Assembly: GCA_020431945.1 (NCBI GenBank) | Contig: JAGQHH010000146.1 | Span: 1-10,526 of the forward strand | Source of the DNA: Cyanobacteria bacterium HKST-UBA02 | GTDB lineage: Bacteria; Cyanobacteriota; Vampirovibrionia; Obscuribacterales; Obscuribacteraceae | DNA: 10,526 bases | Reading direction: 5' to 3' | Shown here: positions 1 through 6,694 of the stretch, piece after piece | How positions within the stretch are numbered: position 1 is the first letter of the stretch | Layout of the letters: each line of letters opens with the position of its first letter | The notes under the pieces: generated by a model | What the model was told of the DNA's origin: nothing | Seen by the model: only the letters and a program-made list of their open reading frames with translations | Databases searched by the model: none | Program-made: the position numbers and the translations under genes

Positions 1-233
1 ATCAATACAGGGGTCGTTTTCTTCGTGGCACGAAACTGCTTCAGGACGTCCAGACCTTCCATTCCCGGTAGATTCCAGTCGAGGACGACCAGGTCGTAAG
101 TATAGAGTTTCAGGCGACTGAGAGCCTCCGCGCCATCCGAGACGATCTCGGTGATATGGTGGTCGTTGTCCAGCCACCGCCCGATCATCTCGGAGAGCTC
201 GGAATCGTCTTCGACCACGATGATTTTTGCCAT
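1..233 (-). CDS. Response regulator, receiver (REC) domain, partial at window edge
   Basis: The cytoplasmic phosphoacceptor partner of a two-component system. Only the first 77 codons are inside the window; the C-terminal part lies beyond base 1. The protein starts MAKIIVVEDD, which supplies the acidic pocket (E8, D9, D10). The phosphoacceptor is D52 in VVLDWNLPGMEGLDVL, the usual end of beta-strand 3 followed by the LPGMEG loop. The ATG at 233 follows the stop of the histidine kinase by 19 bp, so the two are almost certainly cotranscribed and functionally paired. A purine-rich stretch (AGAGAAAG) just upstream serves as a weak ribosome binding site. The output domain is not visible, so it could be a DNA-binding regulator or a single-domain regulator. 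The REC assignment is secure; the target is unknown. Confidence 0.93.
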   Translation of the reverse strand, partial: MAKIIVVEDDSELSEMIGRWLDNDHHITEIVSDGAEALSRLKLYTYDLVVLDWNLPGMEGLDVLKQFRATKKTTPVL

Positions 234-252
234 TTTCTTTCTCTGGAGCCGG

Positions 253-2052
253 TCAGACCACGAGGTCGTCCCTGGGTACTGTAAACCAGAAAGTGCTTCC
301 TTTACCAGGCGCGGATGTTACACCTATGGATCCCCCGTGGCTCTCGACAATCCACTTGCAGATGGTGAGTCCGAGACCGGTACCTTTGCGGACCGTTTCG
401 TCGGCGCGGTCGGCTTGCTTGAATCGCTCGAACACCAGCTCGAGCTTGTCCTCCGGTATACCGGGACCCTGGTCCTTCACCTCGACGCGCACGAAGTCGT
501 CGCCCTCCACAGCAGCGATGGTGACCCTGGACTGGCTGGGGGAGAATTTCAGGGCATTACCCAGAAGATTGACCAGGACCTGGACAATACGATTGCTGTC
601 GATCCAGGCCTCGATCTTTCCGTCTACTTCGGAGACGATCTCGACCTGCTTGCTCTGGGCAATACCGGCTACCGAGCCTATGGCTTCTTCGACAGTGTTC
701 TTGAGTTTCACCATGGTCGGGCTGACTTCCATCCGTCCGGACTCCAGGCGCTCCATGTCGAGGATGTTATTGACCAGACCCATGAGCCTGTTGATGTTGG
801 AGTTGGCAGTCTTGAGCTTTTTCATGCCGATATCGGAAACCGAGTCTTGGAGCTTGTGCTCGAGATATTCGTGAGTAAGGAGCACCGCGGTCAGTGGCGT
901 TTTGAGATCGTGGCTGACCATGGCGATGAAGTCCTGTTTCATTCTCTCGATCCGCTTCTTCTCGGTCATGTCATAGATGACACAATAAAAAGCGCGGTCC
1001 GTGACCGACCAGGAAATAGACCAGGACGTAGCGGATATCGAGCCGTCTGCTTTGCGTACACCAGCTTCTACTCTTCGATCTTCTTCCTTTTGAACGGCTT
1101 CGAAAAACTCTCCGACAAAACGATCCCGGTCCGCCTCATCGCATAGATCGACCAGGCGGGTGCCGATCACCGATTCGGGATCTAGCCCCCAGAGCTGTTT
1201 GACCGCGGGATTTATGTCCTCGACGGTGAAGTCCTCGCCGACGGTGCAGATCACCTCCGAGGCGTTCTCTATGACAGCGCGAATCCTGCGTCTGAGAAGC
1301 TGGAGGGAGTCGTGCAGGTGATGGAAGGTCGCATCGAGGTCAGCAAGCTCATCGCCACCTTCGAGGGTGTGGACAGGCTCTTCGCCATGCTCGAGGAGCG
1401 CGGCATTCTCGGTGAGCATGTAGAATCTTCTCGCAGTGGATGCGTTGAAATAGGCTGTCAGTCCGAATGCCACAAGAACGCTCAGAATTATGGACAGGAG
1501 AAGAACGCTCAAGATCAGCTGGTCCATCGTTTGGATCTGGTCTTGCTGCTCGCCCATGGATCGCTTTTGAATTCGAGCCAGATCGTCCGTTACCTGGAAG
1601 AGGTCGTCCATAAATGTCTGATGCTCCATCCAGGCCATGGCGGCGGCATCGCGATCGCCTTTGTCATAGCTTTCTTTGGCTGTGGTAAAGCCTTTGTCTA
1701 GTTTGCTTATGAGGTCCAGGATCCGCTTCCAGATCGCCTCTTCCTCTGCATCCTGGCTGGCCAGTCTCTCGATCGCCCTGGCTTCCTGATGCATGGTCCT
1801 GGCACAGCGCAAGATGCGCTTTTCCACCGATTCTGACGGATTAGCATGGCTGAGGATCAAGAGGGACGATCGTTGCATATGAAGCGCGAGGATTGAGTTT
1901 ATGTGCGCGACAAGCTGCTTTGCATGTGCTTCTTTCTCCCTCTGCGCCTCTGCTTGATTGCGCAAGCCCAGCAGAACGCCGACCAGGGCGATCTCGAAGA
2001 TGACCGGGACGGTAACGACGATGAGGAACTTCTGAGAGAGCTTGAGACTCAT
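253..2052 (-). CDS. Membrane sensor histidine kinase with HAMP and PAS domains
   Basis: A 599-residue inner-membrane sensor kinase that should autophosphorylate and pass phosphate to the regulator encoded just downstream. Order seen: short cytoplasmic start, TM helix about 9-30, a mostly helical extracytoplasmic sensor region about 31-178 with no family I can name, TM helix about 179-201, a HAMP-like linker about 203-255, a PAS domain about 256-365, then the kinase core. The H box is SHDLKTPLTAV with phosphorylated His381. The N box is VNLLGNALKFSP (494-505), the G1 box DQGPGIP (527-533) and the G2 box GTGLGL (557-562), so all catalytic boxes are intact. I chose the ATG at 2052 because it puts the first TM helix at the N terminus, as is usual. 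Upstream in-frame ATG (2136) and TTG (2151) codons would add up to 33 residues. No strong Shine-Dalgarno precedes 2052, so the start is less sure than the function. The signal sensed is unknown. Confidence 0.93.
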   Translation of the reverse strand: MSLKLSQKFLIVVTVPVIFEIALVGVLLGLRNQAEAQREKEAHAKQLVAHINSILALHMQRSSLLILSHANPSESVEKRILRCARTMHQEARAIERLASQDAEEEAIWKRILDLISKLDKGFTTAKESYDKGDRDAAAMAWMEHQTFMDDLFQVTDDLARIQKRSMGEQQDQIQTMDQLILSVLLLSIILSVLVAFGLTAYFNASTARRFYMLTENAALLEHGEEPVHTLEGGDELADLDATFHHLHDSLQLLRRRIRAVIENASEVICTVGEDFTVEDINPAVKQLWGLDPESVIGTRLVDLCDEADRDRFVGEFFEAVQKEEDRRVEAGVRKADGSISATSWSISWSVTDRAFYCVIYDMTEKKRIERMKQDFIAMVSHDLKTPLTAVLLTHEYLEHKLQDSVSDIGMKKLKTANSNINRLMGLVNNILDMERLESGRMEVSPTMVKLKNTVEEAIGSVAGIAQSKQVEIVSEVDGKIEAWIDSNRIVQVLVNLLGNALKFSPSQSRVTIAAVEGDDFVRVEVKDQGPGIPEDKLELVFERFKQADRADETVRKGTGLGLTICKWIVESHGGSIGVTSAPGKGSTFWFTVPRDDLVV

Positions 2053-2150
2053 GGGTAATAATCCGCTTAAAGCTCCGGCTAATTTAGCATATGGCGCTTT
2101 AATCTTGGTGCCCGGAAAATGCCAGGTCCTTGCCATGACAATCGACAGCA

Positions 2151-2160
2151 AGAGGAGAGC
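2151..2160 (+). promoter_or_regulatory. Strong ribosome binding site of the 90-residue ORF
   Basis: The purine run AGAGGAGAG lies 6-8 bases before the ATG at 2166. It is a close match to the Shine-Dalgarno consensus and is the main reason to treat the short plus-strand ORF as real. Confidence 0.6.
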
Positions 2161-2165
2161 CTATT

Positions 2166-2438
2166 ATGTCCAAAGGTTTGGAAAGAGTCGAAGCATACGG
2201 CCCAGTGGAGGCAGAATCAGGACGGAGTGCCGAAGAGCTGGCCAGGGAGCGAATGCTCCTGGACTGCTTCGGAATTGCAGGCAGACCTTCGATTGACAGG
2301 AAGGAGCGGCAGGCGATCAGGAATGCGGTGGAAGAGGCGCACAGTCTCGATCTCGGTTCCCCCAGCAGACCAGCGGTGACCCCGGAGATCCGGAGCGAGA
2401 TCAGGCAGGCAGTGCGAAGATACAATGATTGTCGATAG
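2166..2438 (+). CDS. Small hypothetical protein, 90 aa
   Basis: I do not recognise this protein. It is 90 residues, hydrophilic and highly charged, with no signal peptide or membrane segment, so it is probably cytoplasmic. It looks mostly helical. A motif recurs near the middle and the C terminus: IRNAV at 51-55 and IRQAV at 79-83, both inside amphipathic-looking stretches rich in Arg and Glu. This could be a small internal duplication. The start is supported by a near-consensus ribosome binding site (AGAGGAGAG). The gene is divergent from the histidine kinase, with about 113 bp between the start codons, and is followed by a long hairpin at 2455-2498 that could end its transcript. Being a short orphan next to a sensor kinase it could be a target or accessory of that system, but nothing in the sequence proves this. 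Confidence 0.6.
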   Translation: MSKGLERVEAYGPVEAESGRSAEELARERMLLDCFGIAGRPSIDRKERQAIRNAVEEAHSLDLGSPSRPAVTPEIRSEIRQAVRRYNDCR

Positions 2439-2454
2439 TAGATAATGGTAGAAC

Positions 2455-2498
2455 AATCGAGAGAAGGAAGAGGATCATTCCTCTACCTTCTCTCGATT
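2455..2498. terminator. Long hairpin between convergent genes, possible bidirectional terminator
   Basis: Two 20-base arms (2455-2474 and 2479-2498) are complementary at 19 of 20 positions around a 4-base TCAT loop. The left arm is purine-rich (GAGAAGGAAGAGG core). It lies 16 bp after the stop of the 90-residue ORF and 20 bp after the stop of the converging LRR gene, exactly where a shared terminator is expected. No U-tract follows on either strand, so classical intrinsic termination is uncertain. It may instead stabilise mRNA 3' ends. Confidence 0.6.
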
Positions 2499-2518
2499 CC
2501 GGCTCCTGCCGTATGCGA

Positions 2519-3412
2519 TTAGCCGATGAAGATCGAGGTTCCTCCGATCTTGACCTCTTTCCCGGCCAGTTTCGGGCAGCCCGCGACATAGACACTCTGG
2601 ACGCTCCCTGGCAGTTCGGGCAGGTCTACCAGGGCGGTGCACTGGCTGATGTGAAGGTGCGACAGGCTTCTCGGAAGGCGGACGAGGGAGCCCAGGGACG
2701 GCAGGTTGTGGAGCGCGATGCCGGTTACCGAATCGGGGATCGCCGGCAGTGTGCCGAGATTGCGCAGGTCGAAGAGCTCGAAGGAGTTCAGCGAACCCGG
2801 GAGAACGGGAAGCCGAGTCATCAGAGGGCAGCCTCTCAGGTAAAGCCTGGTGAGGTTGCCGGGCAACACCGGAGCGCACTCGAGCTGGAAGCATCGGTCG
2901 ACAAAGAGCTTCTGGAGTGATGCCGGAAGCGGTGGCAGTTCCAGGAGCTCATCATTGTTGCGCACGTCGAGTTCTTCGAGGCGCGCGGGAAGCTCAGGCA
3001 AGAGCTTGAGGGAGGTGCGGTGCAGGGTGAGGCTCTCGAGACTCGCCGGCAGATCCGGTAACCGGACAAGACGAGGCGAGCCCATGATCGAGAGGCGGCT
3101 CAGTCGCGAGGGAAGCCTGTCGATTCTGGCGAGCCCACCGCTGAAGTAGAGATGAAGAGCCGACAGCCCTTCAGGCAGTCGGCCGACAGTGCTCATGCTC
3201 GGGCAGTGGTCGAGGGTGAGGGTCTTGAGGCACTGGGGCAGGGCCGGCAGTTGTGCCAGCCAGGGACAGTTCTCGATGACGAGGCTTGTGAGACCGAATG
3301 GCAGGGCTGGCAGACCCTCATCCGCCCAACGCAGGCTGCTGAGCTTGAGCTCTCTGATATCACGGTGGAGCCACAGGTAAGTGGCGAGTTCTTTCTTGGA
3401 TTCGAAGGTCAT
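2519..3412 (-). CDS. Leucine-rich-repeat protein with LPxLP-type repeats
   Basis: A 297-residue protein built almost wholly of leucine-rich repeats. After a short cap (1-33) there are twelve tandem units at 34-54, 55-75, 76-96, 97-117, 118-137, 138-158, 159-179, 180-200, 201-221, 222-242, 243-263 and 264-284. Eleven are 21 residues long and one is 20. The consensus is LPxLPxxLxxLxLxxCPxLxx, for example LPELPARLEELDVRNN. This period and the LPxLP opening are those of the bacterial LPX subclass known from YopM, IpaH and SspH. The usual Asn of the ladder is mostly Cys or another residue here. There is no NEL ubiquitin-ligase domain, no signal peptide and no TM helix. A cytoplasmic protein-binding scaffold is the likely role; a secreted effector is possible but unsupported. 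The ATG lies 12 bp behind the stop of the upstream 369-residue gene, so the two form an operon. Confidence 0.85.
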   Translation of the reverse strand: MTFESKKELATYLWLHRDIRELKLSSLRWADEGLPALPFGLTSLVIENCPWLAQLPALPQCLKTLTLDHCPSMSTVGRLPEGLSALHLYFSGGLARIDRLPSRLSRLSIMGSPRLVRLPDLPASLESLTLHRTSLKLLPELPARLEELDVRNNDELLELPPLPASLQKLFVDRCFQLECAPVLPGNLTRLYLRGCPLMTRLPVLPGSLNSFELFDLRNLGTLPAIPDSVTGIALHNLPSLGSLVRLPRSLSHLHISQCTALVDLPELPGSVQSVYVAGCPKLAGKEVKIGGTSIFIG

Positions 3413-3424
3413 GTTTTCTTAGCT

Positions 3425-4534
3425 CTAGATGCTAGTAGCTGGAATGCTCGGCTCCATTTCGTCGAAGAGGCGCTCGAGGGATTCGATCTCTTCGATGTAG
3501 TTGGCGGCGATCAGGCAATTGATCATGTCTCTGTAACTCTCGATTCGAACGAAGCCGAGCCCGACGAGATTGTCCGTGAGGACTGGCAGAGTAGCCATGG
3601 TCCTGGCCAGCTCGCATCTCATTTTTTCTTTCACGACAGCAAGGATCCGGCGTTCGAGCCTCAGTTTGGCGACGGATGCTGCAAACTCAGCCTCGTGTTT
3701 CGTGAGGGACGCGATTATCTCGTCGGCCTGTTCCGGCTTCCTCGCTGGGTTCAGAAGCGCCATCTCGGCGGCGTTCGCCAGAGCTTCTCTGATCGTGATG
3801 AAAGCGCCATCACGAATTTGCCTGGTGCGATCCGCGAATCCCTCTATGGCGAGTCGGCATTCTTTCAAAGCTTCGATGAGGCGGCACTGGTTGGCATCAC
3901 CCATGTCGATGAAGTCCAGTTTGTGCCAGGATTGCGAAAGGGCTTTCCGAAAAGTGGTGCCACCATTGCGGTAGTCTTCGTAAATCAGCCACACTGACTG
4001 AAATGCGCGATGGGTGAGATGGTGGATTCCCCCTTTGAAAATTCTCACCGGCTCTCCAGGGGCGAAATCGCGATAGGGAGCGAGAGCCCCGGCAATGACC
4101 CGGGCTACCAGGGCTAGAGGACTATCTTCCGGAAGTCCTGGCAGGCGAGTCTCGATTTCTGCGAGCTCGTTCCGGAGGGCGATCACGATCCGGTAGGTGG
4201 CGAGGAAGAAAGCAGAGGCGAGAAGGAGCCCGTGAACGCAGTCGAAACGGGCGAAATTCTCCTCGATCAGCGCTGTCCGGCGCTCCTGGCTGCGCAGGCG
4301 CTGCAGACGGCGCAAATCGTCTTGCAGATAGCTCTCGCGCATGGCGTTCTGAGCGCGGTGAAACTCGATGGCCTCGATTCTACTGACCCGGAAGTAGCGG
4401 ACATCGTGATCGGTGTCCTGGCGTAGCATGTCGGGGTTGGAGCGGAGCGATTGGAGCAAGTCGAAGAGCTGACCTTTCTTCTGGTCCGTCAGGTCCGGGA
4501 TCTCGAGAAGAGCTGCGTATTCGTTTTTCGACAT
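3425..4534 (-). CDS. Hypothetical protein, 369 aa, mostly helical, operon partner of the LRR gene
   Basis: I do not recognise this family. The ATG at 4534 is preceded by a good ribosome binding site (AAAGGA), and the reading frame is clean over 369 codons. The protein is rich in Leu, Ala, Arg and Glu and looks almost entirely alpha-helical. Residues about 52-95 are highly charged and could form a coiled coil. One more hydrophobic stretch, LLLASAFFLATYRIVIAL (103-120), might be a buried helix or a single membrane-associated helix; no signal peptide is seen. There is no recognisable catalytic motif or nucleotide-binding loop. It lies 12 bp upstream of the LRR gene on the same strand, so the two products are probably made together and may interact. 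Upstream is a 303-bp gap with a possible promoter. Function unknown; confidence refers to its being a real gene. Confidence 0.8.
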   Translation of the reverse strand: MSKNEYAALLEIPDLTDQKKGQLFDLLQSLRSNPDMLRQDTDHDVRYFRVSRIEAIEFHRAQNAMRESYLQDDLRRLQRLRSQERRTALIEENFARFDCVHGLLLASAFFLATYRIVIALRNELAEIETRLPGLPEDSPLALVARVIAGALAPYRDFAPGEPVRIFKGGIHHLTHRAFQSVWLIYEDYRNGGTTFRKALSQSWHKLDFIDMGDANQCRLIEALKECRLAIEGFADRTRQIRDGAFITIREALANAAEMALLNPARKPEQADEIIASLTKHEAEFAASVAKLRLERRILAVVKEKMRCELARTMATLPVLTDNLVGLGFVRIESYRDMINCLIAANYIEEIESLERLFDEMEPSIPATSI

Positions 4535-4837
4535 GGTGGTCCTTTCAGGCAGTCAGGTTTTTCTGGCGGGGCGGCAGTTAGATAAACGCTGATTCGAGGT
4601 GGTGGTTGTCGTTACCTGGTGTTTGCGGCTGCCCCGGACGGGTCGAAAGGAGATACTCGAAAGTGACACAGCCAGACCTGAAAGAGAACCGGTTTATAGA
4701 TCGGAAAAATTGATGAAAAATGTCAGACCGGTATCTCCGGGATTTCGGGTTGATCGGTATTCGAGGAGCTCAGTTGGGGATTCAGATGGGCTGGAACTGC
4801 CGACAAGCTGTCCTAGCGAAGCTAGCGAGGCGGCTTC
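4535..4837. other. 303-bp intergenic region upstream of the unknown/LRR operon
   Basis: This gap separates the MocR-type regulator (ending at 4838) from the 369-residue gene (starting at 4534). The only candidate signal is a weak promoter-like pair for the minus strand at 4693-4720. If used, it would give an untranslated leader of about 150 bases. A plus-strand open frame crosses the region but has poor composition and runs into the regulator gene antisense. I see no convincing terminator for the regulator gene, no tRNA and no repeats. Confidence 0.5.
4693..4720 (-). promoter_or_regulatory. Candidate sigma-70-type promoter for the unknown/LRR operon
   Basis: On the minus strand TATAAA (4698-4693) matches the -10 consensus at 5 of 6 positions. 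A weak -35-like TTTTTC lies at 4720-4715 with a 16-base spacer, in a locally AT-rich patch. It is correctly oriented for the genes at 4534-2519. The -35 match is poor, so this is only a suggestion. Confidence 0.3.
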
Positions 4838-6313
4838 TCAGATGAGCGATAGTCTTCGGATGCCTTCCCTGATGGCAGCAGGCTCCGGCTCGGCATAACC
4901 GAGGATGTATTCATTTTCCGGATGTGTGCCGGTATAGAACTGAGCAGTGCTCAGGATGCCCACACCCTGCTCTCGGGCGAGGTCCTCGAAAATGGCTGAT
5001 TTATGTCCGGTTTCGAGCCTGGCCAGGAGGTGCAGCCCTGATTGATGTCCGTGTATTGTCGCCCGGCCTGGAAAACAGGTAGCCAGGGCGTCGATCAAAG
5101 CCTGGCGCTTTTCTGAGTAGACCACGCTCATTTTTTTCAAGTGACGCCTGTAGCTTCCATCCAGAAGGAATCTTTCGAGAGCTGCCTGGAATATGGTTGG
5201 TGGTTGATCTGCCATCTGCTCCCGGGCCAGTTCATAGGCCTTTGTAAGGTTGCCGGATCCGGGAAGAACCAGGTAGGCAAGCCCAAGAGAAGGGAAAATC
5301 GTCTTGGCGAAACTACCGACGAAGATGACACTATCGCCGCCGTCCAGGGACTTCAACGGAGCCAGAGGTTGTCTCGTGTAGAAGAACTCGCTGTCATGCT
5401 CGTCTTCGATAATGACGGCACCGGTGCGCGATGCCAGGTCGAGAAGCTCCAGGCGGCGCTGCAGGCTCAGGGCTGAGCCAGTCGGATACTGGTGGCTGGG
5501 TGTCAGGTAGATGAGTCGAATGCTGCCTGCCTTCAGCCCGACCAGCGGTGCTGTCTTGATCCCATCCGAATCGACCCCCAGAGGTTTGATGCTCGCGCCT
5601 CTGCTCTTGAAGGTCCTTACAATCGGCTGATAACAGGGATTCTCGACGATGGCGACGGCGCTCGGGTCCAGATGGATGCCGGCGATAAGCGACAGGGCCT
5701 GAGGCAGTCCGTTGACGATGAGAATCTGGTCGGTATCGCATTTGATACCGCGAAAGCGAGCCAGGTGCTGGGCGATTGCTTTGCGCAGAGGCTTGAAGCC
5801 GAGGTGATCGGTTGGATAGTCGATCAATTGCCGGCGATTCCTCGCGGCGACCGAAGCCATTGTTCGGGTCAGGGCTTTGAGAGGGGCTCTGGCATGATCG
5901 ATTCGCCAGGGGTAGAAGCAGATTTCGCAATCCGGTGGAGTCTCATACAGGGAGCTGCCTTCTTCGAAGACCCTGGCCTCGGGAGAGAGGATCGCTTGCC
6001 TGGACTCTCTTGCTTTCCCGCTTCCGGTTCTGGAAGTAGCCAGGCTGAGCTCCCGGGCAACGGTGGTATGGGAGCCCGAAAGAGAGTCTATATAGCCTTC
6101 TGCTTTGAGCTGCTCGTAGGCCGCGATGACAGTCGCTCGCGCCAGCCCGCTGGAGCTCGCCAGGGCACGGCTGGAGGGCATGGGGGCGCCGGGCTCGAGC
6201 AAGCCTTCCAGGATAAGCCGTCTGACTTCTTCGTAAAGCTGCTGACTGAGCGGGATTCGTGAACGCTTCTTGAGCGAAATCGGCAGGTCTATGGCGATGG
6301 ATTGTCTTGGCAT
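4838..6313 (-). CDS. MocR/PdxR-family transcriptional regulator (GntR winged helix fused to aminotransferase fold)
   Basis: A 491-residue member of the MocR subfamily of GntR regulators, which bind DNA through an N-terminal winged helix and usually sense PLP or a PLP adduct through a fold-type I aminotransferase-like domain. The winged helix is at about 20-86, with LSQQLYEEVRRLILEG and the recognition-helix stretch PSSRALASSSGLARATVIAAY (split in the usual way). The effector domain shows TPSHQYPTG (271-279), EDEHDSEF (303-310) and GSFAKT with the PLP lysine K337. Two usual PLP-site residues differ: the Tyr of the EDDYDSEF motif is His, and the Arg seven residues after the lysine (PSLRLGY in relatives) is Gly. 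The ATG at 6313 matches family starts (basic stretch, then LPLSQQLYE-like); a GTG at 6403 would add 30 unusual residues. Such regulators often control a divergent neighbour, here a MscS-like channel. The specific target and ligand are unknown. Confidence 0.9.
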   Translation of the reverse strand: MPRQSIAIDLPISLKKRSRIPLSQQLYEEVRRLILEGLLEPGAPMPSSRALASSSGLARATVIAAYEQLKAEGYIDSLSGSHTTVARELSLATSRTGSGKARESRQAILSPEARVFEEGSSLYETPPDCEICFYPWRIDHARAPLKALTRTMASVAARNRRQLIDYPTDHLGFKPLRKAIAQHLARFRGIKCDTDQILIVNGLPQALSLIAGIHLDPSAVAIVENPCYQPIVRTFKSRGASIKPLGVDSDGIKTAPLVGLKAGSIRLIYLTPSHQYPTGSALSLQRRLELLDLASRTGAVIIEDEHDSEFFYTRQPLAPLKSLDGGDSVIFVGSFAKTIFPSLGLAYLVLPGSGNLTKAYELAREQMADQPPTIFQAALERFLLDGSYRRHLKKMSVVYSEKRQALIDALATCFPGRATIHGHQSGLHLLARLETGHKSAIFEDLAREQGVGILSTAQFYTGTHPENEYILGYAEPEPAAIREGIRRLSLI

Positions 6314-6431
6314 TGGTACCGCTTGTAGTGTCGTCAGGAGAGGTTCGAGAGAAGTCTGGATGTCAAGAGATGTAGGGGTTAGCGCTAGTTTGCGCAGCTT
6401 CACTGGCCAGGGTTGTCAATTAATATCCAAT

Positions 6432-6453
6432 CATGAAGCTTAAGATCTTGATG
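6432..6453. promoter_or_regulatory. Imperfect inverted repeat, candidate operator
   Basis: The half-sites CATGAAG and CTTGATG face each other across 8 bases; six of the seven positions in each half are complementary. It lies in the divergent regulatory region, 119 bp upstream of the regulator's preferred start. It could be a binding site for the MocR-type protein, although many MocR proteins use direct repeats. No second copy was noticed nearby. Confidence 0.25.
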
Positions 6454-6511
6454 TATTTCTTGAATGGCGTACCCGCGGCTTATTAGTTTCTCTTCGTCCA
6501 TATCGTCTCAT

Positions 6512-6540
6512 ATGACTTTTGAAAAAGCGCCAGAAATAAC
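6512..6540 (+). promoter_or_regulatory. Weak candidate promoter for the MscS-like gene
   Basis: ATGACT (6512-6517) and AATAAC (6535-6540) each match the sigma-70 hexamers at 4 of 6 positions, with an ideal 17-base spacer. The location would give a leader of about 150 bases before the ATG at 6695. The match is weak and could be chance. Confidence 0.22.
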
Positions 6541-6694
6541 TGCAAGCAACCAGGGCCAGTAGAAAACAAAAACTCAGGGACTCGCGAGAGTTCTAGAGAC
6601 AAGGCCACGCTTTTCGGGTCAAGGCTGCGCGCATGTTGCGGCGGCTGCGGGACGGTATCACCAGGACTCTTTCTTCAACCATGGAGAGATTCCA

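Larger units (their letters stand above)
6314..6694. other. 381-bp divergent intergenic region with possible control sites
   Basis: The space between the MocR-type regulator and the MscS-like gene is more AT-rich than its surroundings over about 6410-6580, as expected for divergent promoters. It contains an imperfect dyad at 6432-6453, a weak plus-strand promoter-like pair at 6512-6540, and a small hairpin at 6578-6593 with a GCGA tetraloop. A minus-strand TTGACA (6419-6414) is a perfect -35 hexamer but lacks a good -10 at the right distance. No gene is convincing here. Confidence 0.5.

Noticed and set aside
118..284. Reading the LPxLP repeats of the LRR gene as a DNA tandem repeat or CRISPR-like array
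   Set aside because: The numbers are residue positions in the LRR protein (DNA 2519-3412). The periodicity of about 63 bases is a protein-level repeat with diverged DNA and no identical repeat units or spacers.
151..1146. Plus-strand open frame of 331 codons opposite the histidine kinase
   Set aside because: It is antisense to the conserved kinase core and shows no family features.
2099..2425. Minus-strand open frame of 108 codons overlapping the 90-residue plus-strand ORF
   Set aside because: It overlaps the kinase 5' region and has no ribosome binding site comparable to the plus-strand ORF.
3152..3997. Plus-strand open frame of 281 codons spanning the LRR and unknown genes
   Set aside because: It overlaps two minus-strand genes that have better starts, operon spacing and, for one, a clear repeat structure. 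No own motifs.
4599..4898. Plus-strand open frame of 99 codons between the regulator and the 369-residue gene
   Set aside because: Its composition is low-quality (Ser/Arg-rich), it has no good ribosome binding site, and its end runs into the regulator gene antisense.
6314..6403. Upstream GTG start extending the MocR-type regulator by 30 residues
   Set aside because: The added residues do not resemble the short N termini of the family, and a TTGACA hexamer sits where the ribosome binding site should be. The ATG at 6313 fits better, though the GTG cannot be fully excluded.
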